Shown here: positions 20,585 through 26,755 of the stretch, in pieces | Layout of the letters: each line of letters starts with the position of its first letter | Position numbering within the stretch: the stretch's first letter is position 1 | Virus record (IMG/VR): IMGVR_UViG_3300027969_000278 | Location: 1-32,774 of that record | Source of the DNA: a virus | Reading direction: 5' to 3' (one strand) | DNA: 32,774 nt | Translations under genes and position numbers: made by a program | Notes under the pieces: generated by a model | Told to the model about the DNA's origin: nothing | Database searches by the model: none | Seen by the model: the letters and a program-made list of their open reading frames with translations, nothing else

Positions 20585-23013
20585 TGGCAGCAGAAGAAAT
20601 TGTTGGTATAAAAGTAACGACCGATACCGCGCAAGCAACGCAAGAGGTTCAAAAATTAGATAAAGCATTTGAGAAAACAGATGAATCGGTTAAGAGTTTA
20701 AGAACGCAGCTAAAAGAAGCAACTGCAAATGTTGCTATTATGGCTGATAAGTTTGGTGCTACTTCAAAAGAGGCGGTAACTGCTGCAAAGCGTGCGGCTG
20801 AATTAAAGGATCGTATCGGTGATGCTAAAGCGTTAACAGATGCCTTCAATCCAGATGCAAAGTTTAAAGCGGTAGCGGGTGCATTGTCTGGAGTTGCGGG
20901 TGGGTTTGCTGCTCTTCAGGGTAGTATGGCTTTATTTGGCAAAGAGAATAAGAATGTAGAAGCTGCTTTATTAAAAGTAAACGCGGCTATGGCTTTATCA
21001 CAGGGCTTAAACGCTTTGGGTGATTCAATAGATAGCTTTAAAAACTTAGGTACACAGATAAGAGCAAGCACTGCATTTATAGAAATAAATAGTGCAGCAA
21101 ATAAAACTGCTGCGGTTATTCAGAGGGCTTTTGGTGTTGCGGTTGCAGAAACAAGTACAGGATTTAAAGTTTTAAAAGGTGCTATTATTGCAACGGGTAT
21201 CGGTGCGCTTGTAGTTTTATTAGGATTAGTTATAAATAATTTTGATGCTATTGCAGATTGGATTAAAAAAAGCCCACTTGGTGCATTAGCAAAAGGTGTC
21301 GGTGCATTAGTAGAACAATTTACAGACTTTGTTGGAATTACAAGTGAGGCAGAAAGAAACTTAGATAAATTATCTGCTGCTAATAAAAGAGCAAATGAAG
21401 ATATTGCAAATAGAATTAAAGTTTTAAAAGCACAAGGAGGATCAGAGGAGGAGATTTATAAGTTAAGCCAACAAAGAGTTGATAATGAATTAAGTAGTTT
21501 AAGAGAAAGTTTAAAAACAAAAGGTAAATTAACAGATGAAGAAAATAAACAATTCAGAGATTTAAAGACTGAACAATTAGTTTTAACTGCTGATTACAAT
21601 AAAAAGACTGCTGACGCAAATGCAAAGGCTAATGAAAAAGCAAAAAAGGATCGTGATGATGCAGCTAAGCAAGGAATAGAAGATACTAAGACTGCTAATA
21701 AAATGCTTATTGAATTGCAGAACGCTAAGAGTGTTGCAATATTAACAGATGAGAATGATAAAGCTATTAAGCAATTAGAGAATGATAAGAAGCTGAAAGA
21801 TGATGAAATTAAGCAATTAAAAGTAAGTCAAAAAGTTAAAGATGAATTATTAAAACTTAATAATGAAAAGTTTGTTGCAGATAAGGATGCTATAAATAAA
21901 AAGGCAAAAGAAGATCAAGATAAAAAAGATAAAGAGGATGAAGAAAGTCTTAAAGCATTTAATGAAAAAATTAAAGACATTAAAATTGCTGCTATTGATG
22001 ATGAATTAGAAAGAGCAAAAGAAGAAAGAAAAGCTAAACTTGATAAGGATTTAGCAGAATTAGAGGAGGATAAAAATTTTATAAAATTATCAGAAACCGA
22101 AAAGAATGATATAAGAAATCAGTTAAAAGAAACTGCAGAAGATGATTTAACTTCTATTGAATTAGATGCAGAAGAAAAAAGATTAGATAAAAAATTAAGA
22201 TTATTAGAATTAAATCTGCAAGCATTAACTAAAGGAACTCAATCATATTATGATGCTAAAATAGAACTTATAAATTTAGCAGAAAAAAAAGAATTAGCAG
22301 AACTTCAAGAACAATATAATCAAAAGAAACTTTCTAAGGAGGAATTTGAAAAAGCGCAAATTGCTATTGAGGCTAAATATGCTAAACAAGTTAAGGCGAC
22401 TAAGGCAGAACAATTAAATGAATATTTAGGTTATGCGACTGCGGCATTAAGTGCAATAAATAATGTATTTTCTGCAGCAAGTAAGGTAAACCAAATGCAG
22501 CTTGACGCAGACCTTAAAAAAGTAAAAGGAAATGCAGTTGAGGAGGAAAAACTTAGAAAGAAAGCGTTTGAACAAAATAAGAAAACACAAATTGCCCAAG
22601 CAATTATAGGAACATTACAAGCGGCAGTTCAAGCGTATCAATCTCTTGCAATTATTCCTGTAGTCGGACCTGTATTAGGAGCGGTTGCGGCGGCGGCGGC
22701 ATTAGTATTTGGATATAAGCAAGTAGCTTTAATTAAAGCTCAAAACTATGAATCTGCTTCAGATGGAAACGTAGTTTCACCAGATTTGGGAGGAGGGGGA
22801 TTGCCAAGTACAGGAGATGGAGGAGGAGGGGGATCAATCCCTGATACAGGAGGAGGAGACGCACCAAACACAGGTGGCGGTGGAAATGGAGGAGGAGGAG
22901 GAAATGGAGGAGGAGGTGGTGGTGGATCAGTTCGTGCTTATGTGATTCAAAGCGATATTACAGATTCTCAATTAAGAGAGGAAGAAATTCAAAACAGAGC
23001 AAGGTTTCTCTAA
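20584..23013 (+). CDS. Tail tape measure protein
   Basis: 809 residues. Long helical, Ala/Lys/Glu-rich regions (30-95, 255-480, 500-620) with coiled-coil character; a hydrophobic segment at about 199-220 and another near 675-715; and a Gly-rich low-complexity end (about 738-785). These are standard for tape measure proteins, which set tail length and may help DNA entry through the membrane. At about 1.5 angstrom per residue it would give a tail near 120 nm, suggesting a siphovirus or myovirus. The poly-glycine tail encoded by repeated GGA/GGT triplets is unusual. Confidence 0.88.
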   Translation: MAAEEIVGIKVTTDTAQATQEVQKLDKAFEKTDESVKSLRTQLKEATANVAIMADKFGATSKEAVTAAKRAAELKDRIGDAKALTDAFNPDAKFKAVAGALSGVAGGFAALQGSMALFGKENKNVEAALLKVNAAMALSQGLNALGDSIDSFKNLGTQIRASTAFIEINSAANKTAAVIQRAFGVAVAETSTGFKVLKGAIIATGIGALVVLLGLVINNFDAIADWIKKSPLGALAKGVGALVEQFTDFVGITSEAERNLDKLSAANKRANEDIANRIKVLKAQGGSEEEIYKLSQQRVDNELSSLRESLKTKGKLTDEENKQFRDLKTEQLVLTADYNKKTADANAKANEKAKKDRDDAAKQGIEDTKTANKMLIELQNAKSVAILTDENDKAIKQLENDKKLKDDEIKQLKVSQKVKDELLKLNNEKFVADKDAINKKAKEDQDKKDKEDEESLKAFNEKIKDIKIAAIDDELERAKEERKAKLDKDLAELEEDKNFIKLSETEKNDIRNQLKETAEDDLTSIELDAEEKRLDKKLRLLELNLQALTKGTQSYYDAKIELINLAEKKELAELQEQYNQKKLSKEEFEKAQIAIEAKYAKQVKATKAEQLNEYLGYATAALSAINNVFSAASKVNQMQLDADLKKVKGNAVEEEKLRKKAFEQNKKTQIAQAIIGTLQAAVQAYQSLAIIPVVGPVLGAVAAAAALVFGYKQVALIKAQNYESASDGNVVSPDLGGGGLPSTGDGGGGGSIPDTGGGDAPNTGGGGNGGGGGNGGGGGGGSVRAYVIQSDITDSQLREEEIQNRARFL

Positions 23014-23035
23014 ACGATAAATATTTAAAAAAAAA

Positions 23036-23042
23036 CTATTTA
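23036..23042 (+). promoter_or_regulatory. CTATTTA box before protease gene, copy 2
   Basis: CTATTTA followed after five bases (GTATT) by ATG at 23048, in the 34-base gap between tape measure and protease, after a run of nine A. Same spacing as the boxes at 16583 and 26369, so it may mark the start of the head transcript. Confidence 0.42.
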
Positions 23043-23047
23043 GTATT

Positions 23048-23641
23048 ATGAATAAAGAATTACCAATATATATGTTGGATATTACAGAGGATGTCAATGA
23101 CGATTCACAAGTTGATTTTATTTCCTTAGTTGATAGCCCTGCTATTCAAAAGAATTGGAATGCATTTAGTAAAACTCAAAAATTTGAAGTTACAAATGAA
23201 GATCGCCGTATTATTTCTGGTGCTATTATGTTGGCTGATACGCCAATTTTTAGGAGTGATGCTACTTATGGCGACTATTATGTGGCTTTTAGTCGCGATA
23301 CTATTCTTAAAATTGTTCAAAAGTTTTTCAAAAAAGGCTTCCAAAGTAATGTGAATTTAATGCATAATTCAAATGCAACTTTTGAAGGGGTTACATTATT
23401 TGAGAGTTTTATTTCAGACCCTTCGCGTGGCATTATGCCTATGAAAGGCTTTGAAGATGCACCAGAGGGAAGTTGGTTCGGAAGTATGATCGTAGACAAT
23501 GAAGACGCTTGGCAGAAAGTAAAGAATGGCGAGATTATGGGATTTAGCGTAGAGGGATTATTTAACTATAAACCTAAAGAAGTTAACAAGGTTGCATCAA
23601 TGGTTGATGCTATCAAAAAAATATTATCACAAGTTAAGTGA
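23048..23641 (+). CDS. XkdF-like prohead protease
   Basis: 197 residues. The sequence follows the phage serine protease XkdF family: Ile-Ser-Leu-Val-Asp-Ser-Pro-Ala-Ile near 25-33, Arg-Arg-Ile-Ile-Ser-Gly-Ala at 53-59, Asn-Leu-Met-His-Asn (the catalytic His region, about 98-102), and Gly-Ser-Trp-Phe-Gly followed by Gly-Phe-Ser-Val-Glu-Gly (nucleophile region, about 158-163). It would trim scaffold and capsid during head maturation. The downstream scaffold and capsid genes fit. The active-site assignment is by eye. Confidence 0.82.
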   Translation: MNKELPIYMLDITEDVNDDSQVDFISLVDSPAIQKNWNAFSKTQKFEVTNEDRRIISGAIMLADTPIFRSDATYGDYYVAFSRDTILKIVQKFFKKGFQSNVNLMHNSNATFEGVTLFESFISDPSRGIMPMKGFEDAPEGSWFGSMIVDNEDAWQKVKNGEIMGFSVEGLFNYKPKEVNKVASMVDAIKKILSQVK

Positions 23642-23678
23642 TAAACTTTTCATTTTTTCACTATATAATAAAAAAAGT

Positions 23679-24281
23679 ATGAACGCACAGGAAGCAATTT
23701 TAAAAATTAAGGCATTGTTTGAGGACAACGCTGCGCCTGTTAAAGAAGTTGAAGCTGAAGAAACTAAGGTTGATGAAACTAAAGTTGAAATGGCTGAATA
23801 TTCTTTGATGGACGGAACTAAAGTTGAAATTTCAGCATTAGAGGTTGGCGGTTCTGTTAATTTAGCAGACGGATCAGTAGCACCTGCAGGAGACCACGAA
23901 TTGATGGACGGAACTCAAATTACTTTAGACGAGAATGGCAAAATTATTGCTATTGAAACTAAGGTTGAAGATGTTACACCTGAAGTAGAGGTTGAATCTA
24001 AGGATGACAAAAAGATGGAAAATATGGCTGAACAATTCAATGCAAGTATTGCAGAATTAGTTGTAGCTAAAAGAGTATCAGACGAGAAAGTTTTAGAATT
24101 GGAAAATAAGGTTAAGCAAGGATTTGCACAAGTAGCTGAATTAATCGAAGCACTTTCAAATACACCTTCAGCCGACCCAATTCAACAACCTAATAGCTTT
24201 AATTCATTTATTAAAACAAATGATATTAAAAGCCAAAGATTAGATAAATATAGACAAGCAATTTTAAACATTAAAAATTAA
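23679..24281 (+). CDS. Putative head scaffolding protein
   Basis: 200 residues from the ATG at 23679, preceded by an A-rich stretch; longer frames from 23592 lie in the protease gene. The first half is acidic and carries two related beta-tape units: Leu-Met-Asp-Gly-Thr-Lys-Val-Glu-Ile and Leu-Met-Asp-Gly-Thr-Gln-Ile-Thr-Leu, separated by Leu-Ala-Asp-Gly-Ser. Residues 110-165 form a coiled-coil-like helix, and the end is basic. Acidic, helical and placed between protease and major capsid: this is the usual position and character of a scaffold. Confidence 0.72.
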   Translation: MNAQEAILKIKALFEDNAAPVKEVEAEETKVDETKVEMAEYSLMDGTKVEISALEVGGSVNLADGSVAPAGDHELMDGTQITLDENGKIIAIETKVEDVTPEVEVESKDDKKMENMAEQFNASIAELVVAKRVSDEKVLELENKVKQGFAQVAELIEALSNTPSADPIQQPNSFNSFIKTNDIKSQRLDKYRQAILNIKN

Positions 24282-24286
24282 TAACA

Positions 24287-25249
24287 ATGGCATTTGACGT
24301 ATCAGCATTAGCCGCATACACAGAGCAAAACGAAGCCTTATTGGTAACGGATTCTGTATTAGGCGCAAAGACTGCATCTTTAATTAAGAGCGCAGGAAAC
24401 GTTATGGTAGGCGTAAAGTCTTCTGAAACGATTAACATTATGGACACAGACGCAATATTTCAAGCGGGCGGAAGCTGCGGATTTACTGCATCAGGTTCAA
24501 CAACTTTTACTCAAAGAACAGTAACAGTTGGAAAAATTAAAGTAAACGAATCTATTTGTCCTAAAGACTTAGAGGCTAAGTATTTACAAAAAGCATTACC
24601 AACAGGATCAATTTATGATTCTATTCCTTTTGAGCAAGAGTATGCTGCGAAAAAAGCTAAGACTATTGCTGCTCAATTAGAAACTGCGTTATGGCAGGGC
24701 GATACGGCTTCAGGCAATGCGAATCTTTCAAAATTTGACGGGCTTGTTAAATTAATTGGGGCTGCATCTGGAGTAGTAGCTGCTAACTCTGCAACTTATA
24801 TTTCTGGTGCGCCTATTAGTGCTGCAACAGGAATTATAGCAACTAACGTAGTAAGCATTTTTGATGGTGTTTACAAAGCAATCCCTGCTGACGTTGTAGC
24901 TTATGATGATATGACTATTTTCTGCGGTATGGATACATTTAGAACTTACACTATTGCATTGAAGAATGCTAATATGTTTAATTATTCTTTTGATGGTAAG
25001 TCTGATAGCGAATTTGTATTGCCGGGTACTCCTATTAAAGTTATTGCTTTACAAGGTTTAAACGGAACAAATAAAATTTATGCTTCAAGATTAAGCAACT
25101 TGTTCTTAGGAACAGATTTGTTAAACGAAGAAGAAAAGTTTGAAATTTTCTATGCAAAAGAAGCTGACCAAGTTCGTTTTGTATCTGAGTTTAAAATGGG
25201 TGTAAACTTTGCCTTCCCTGACGAGATGGTTAAGTTTATCTTATCATAA
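24287..25249 (+). CDS. Major capsid protein (putative, HK97-like)
   Basis: 320 residues, start in AACAATGGC five bases after the scaffold stop. Composition is Ala/Gly/Thr-rich with few Cys, typical of an abundant capsid protein. Blocks such as Phe-Glu-Gln-Glu-Tyr-Ala-Ala-Lys-Lys-Ala-Lys-Thr-Ile-Ala-Ala-Gln-Leu-Glu (a long spine-like helix, about 115-132), Leu-Pro-Gly-Thr-Pro-Ile-Lys-Val-Ile, and a C-terminal Lys-Met-Gly-Val-Asn-Phe-Ala-Phe-Pro-Asp resemble HK97-fold capsid proteins. Position after protease and scaffold and before a terminator agree. The fold assignment is inferred. Confidence 0.82.
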   Translation: MAFDVSALAAYTEQNEALLVTDSVLGAKTASLIKSAGNVMVGVKSSETINIMDTDAIFQAGGSCGFTASGSTTFTQRTVTVGKIKVNESICPKDLEAKYLQKALPTGSIYDSIPFEQEYAAKKAKTIAAQLETALWQGDTASGNANLSKFDGLVKLIGAASGVVAANSATYISGAPISAATGIIATNVVSIFDGVYKAIPADVVAYDDMTIFCGMDTFRTYTIALKNANMFNYSFDGKSDSEFVLPGTPIKVIALQGLNGTNKIYASRLSNLFLGTDLLNEEEKFEIFYAKEADQVRFVSEFKMGVNFAFPDEMVKFILS

Positions 25250-25255
25250 TTATTC

Positions 25256-25281
25256 GGGGGTGTAAAATACCCCCTTTTTTT
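25256..25281 (+). terminator. Terminator after major capsid gene
   Basis: GGGGGT at 25256-25261 pairs with ACCCCC at 25269-25274 around a seven-base loop, with seven T following (25275-25281). It lies between the capsid and tail-tube genes, and partial termination here could raise capsid relative to downstream proteins. Confidence 0.85.
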
Positions 25282-25302
25282 AAAATATTAAATTAAATAA
25301 CA

Positions 25303-25824
25303 ATGGCGTGTGCATTAACACAAGGATATACTTTAGATTGTCGCGATAGTTTAGGCGGTATCGTAGAAGTATATTTCACAGAAGCGGCAAACGTAACCGC
25401 GTCAACTGAAGCAAGTGGTGTAATTACTGCTTTGACTAAGGCGACAGGTAAGCGTTTTTGGAAGTATGCTTTAGTTAAAGATACTTCAATGTTCAACCAA
25501 ACTTTGAATGCTTCCGTTGCAAACGGAACTGTTTTTTATGGTCAAGAACTACAAATAATTTTAAACAAATTACAAACCAATACAAGAAATGAATTACTTT
25601 TGTTAGCGCAAAATAGTTTAGTGGCAGTTGCAAAAGATAGCAACGGCATTTATTGGTATTTAGGAAAAACTCGTGGTATTGATATGACTGCAAATGCAGC
25701 ATCTACCGGTACTGCGCAAGCTGATAGAAGTGGTTTCACTTTAACTTTTACAGGTTCTGAGCCTGCATTAGCACCAAGCGTTGCACAAGCAGTTTATTCT
25801 GTTCTGGAAACAGCAGGCGCATAG
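25303..25824 (+). CDS. Putative major tail tube protein
   Basis: 173 residues. Start in AACAATGGC, similar to that of the capsid gene. The N-terminus Met-Ala-Cys-Ala-Leu-Thr-Gln-Gly-Tyr-Thr-Leu-Asp-Cys-Arg-Asp and the beta-rich C-terminal part (Trp-Tyr-Leu-Gly-Lys-Thr-Arg-Gly-Ile at about 120-128, Ser-Gly-Phe-Thr-Leu-Thr-Phe-Thr-Gly-Ser-Glu at about 147-157) recur in Bacteroidota phages. The short beta-sandwich size, abundant-gene start signal and flanking terminators suit a tail tube or another abundant virion protein such as a head decoration protein. Confidence 0.6.
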   Translation: MACALTQGYTLDCRDSLGGIVEVYFTEAANVTASTEASGVITALTKATGKRFWKYALVKDTSMFNQTLNASVANGTVFYGQELQIILNKLQTNTRNELLLLAQNSLVAVAKDSNGIYWYLGKTRGIDMTANAASTGTAQADRSGFTLTFTGSEPALAPSVAQAVYSVLETAGA

Positions 25825-25846
25825 GTTTTCATAGGTTTATAGGTTT
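25821..25846 (+). repeat. Three copies of ATAGGTTT
   Basis: ATAGGTTT occurs at 25821-25828, 25831-25838 and 25839-25846, with a TC insertion after the first copy. The array overlaps the stop codon of the tail-tube gene and abuts the terminator stem. Role unknown; possibly slippage-derived. Confidence 0.6.
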
Positions 25847-25847
25847 G

Positions 25848-25881
25848 CCGCCGTTCGTTAATTCGTTCGGCGGTTTTTTTT
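25848..25881 (+). terminator. Strong terminator after putative tail-tube gene
   Basis: CCGCCG at 25848-25853 pairs with CGGCGG at 25868-25873, and inner CG/CG pairs (25856-25857 with 25864-25865) can form. Eight T follow (25874-25881). It separates the tail-tube transcript from the hairpin-rich region. Confidence 0.85.
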
Positions 25882-25990
25882 ATAGATCATATATGAGCCG
25901 ATTGTCAATCAATTACGGCTCAAATTGTACGTATAAACGCCGTACAAATGATTGATAAAGTTTTCTATTAGAGAACTTGTAACCGAATTG

Positions 25991-26257
25991 GTAACATAGT
26001 TAGGGTGCAATATGTGAAATATTGTAACATAATTAGGATATATATGTTACTGATTTATATAGACTTGTAACAAAATTTGTTAATTGTTAGTAGTCATACT
26101 ACGCAATTAGCAAAAAATGTAAACTCTGCAAGTTTTGATAGTGTTCACATTTTAAAACCTTTCACGAATACGTGAACATCACAAATTTTGTAACATTGAT
26201 ACACTTATTCATACGATAATGTGTCATTAAAGTAACATATGGGTATTGTTATGTTAC
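25991..26257. repeat. GTAACAT repeat family in both orientations
   Basis: GTAACAT occurs at 25991, 26024, 26190 and 26232, and its complement ATGTTAC at 26044 and 26251, six exact copies in under 270 bases. A near copy GTAACAA is at 26067. Two opposing pairs form stems (26024 with 26044, 26232 with 26251). Iteron-like binding sites are a natural reading. Confidence 0.7.
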
Positions 26258-26265
26258 TTTTAATG
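26225..26265. other. Longest hairpin of the non-coding region
   Basis: AAAGTAACATA at 26229-26239 pairs perfectly with TATGTTACTTT at 26250-26260 around a ten-base loop. CATT (26225-26228) and AATG (26262-26265) extend the stem with a single bulged T at 26261, giving 15 base pairs. No T run follows, so it is not a terminator. Confidence 0.8.
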
Positions 26266-26368
26266 GACAAAGTAAAGTTATAACTTGACTGATGTTATAA
26301 CGCGGTAAAGTAATAGCTTTACATATCAGGGTTATTTATCCCCTATCTGCAACAAATTCAAATTTTTG

Positions 26369-26375
26369 CTATTTA
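26369..26375 (+). promoter_or_regulatory. CTATTTA box before structural gene, copy 3
   Basis: CTATTTA preceded by ATTTTTG and followed after five bases (GTAGT) by ATG at 26381. The same box and spacing occur at 16583 and 23036. It directly follows the hairpin region and is the likely start of the portal transcript or a shared translation signal. Confidence 0.45.
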
Positions 26376-26380
26376 GTAGT

Positions 26381-26755
26381 ATGATAAGGTTAACGAAAGG
26401 GCAGACGCAAAGTATTATTTTAACATTGACTGAAAAGGAGTTATTAACTAACCCTAATTATTTGTTCGTGTTTACTAATAGAAGCGCCAATACTGAGGTT
26501 AAATTTGTTAAGCTAAATAATACAGACGTAAGTTTGTACAAGGATAGGTACAATGAATTTAGTATCGTTACAAATACTAACTTTGGATCTTCTTTGAATG
26601 GTCAATACGACTACGAAATATATGAGCAAGCAAGTACAACAAATACCAATCCTGTGGGTTTAAATATGCTTGAATCAGGCATAATGGAACTTATCGGAAC
26701 GGCTATGTCGTTTACTGAATATTCAACAACAGACACTTATAAAATAAGACAATAA
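26381..26755 (+). CDS. Small virion-associated protein, 124 residues
   Basis: ATG at 26381, since the upstream TTG at 26366 lies before the CTATTTA box. It is beta-rich: Lys-Gly-Gln-Thr-Gln-Ser-Ile-Ile-Leu-Thr-Leu-Thr-Glu-Lys near the start, Tyr-Leu-Phe-Val-Phe-Thr-Asn-Arg, and Gly-Gln-Tyr-Asp-Tyr-Glu-Ile-Tyr-Glu in the second half. The pattern recurs next to portal and tail genes of Bacteroidota phages and looks like a small beta-sandwich. Its role is unknown; a connector or decoration protein is possible. The stop overlaps the portal start. Confidence 0.62.
   Translation: MIRLTKGQTQSIILTLTEKELLTNPNYLFVFTNRSANTEVKFVKLNNTDVSLYKDRYNEFSIVTNTNFGSSLNGQYDYEIYEQASTTNTNPVGLNMLESGIMELIGTAMSFTEYSTTDTYKIRQ

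Larger units (their letters stand above)
25891..26344. other. Non-coding region with about 15 closely spaced inverted repeats
   Basis: No frame of 60 codons exists on either strand between 25825 and 26380. Perfect or nearly perfect inverted repeats include TGAGCCG 25894/CGGCTCA 25916; TTGTACG 25925/CGTACAA 25941; AAGTTTTC 25958/GAGAACTT 25971; CAATAT 26008/ATATTG 26019; GTAACATA 26024/TATGTTAC 26043; TAACAAA 26068/TTTGTTA 26076; TAATTG plus GTAGT 26081-26109; TTCACG 26161/CGTGAA 26171; ACACTTAT 26201 with a bulged partner to 26224; a 15-bp arm pair at 26225-26265; GTTATAAC at 26277 and 26294; GTAAAG 26305/CTTTAC 26317; AGGG 26328/CCCT 26341. They could be stem-loops of an RNA, protein-binding sites, an origin or a packaging site. 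A pure operator array is an alternative. Confidence 0.75.

Noticed and set aside
25891-26344. CRISPR array in the hairpin region
   Set aside because: The repeats are short palindromes of differing sequence with irregular spacing, and there are no constant direct repeats with spacers or cas genes.
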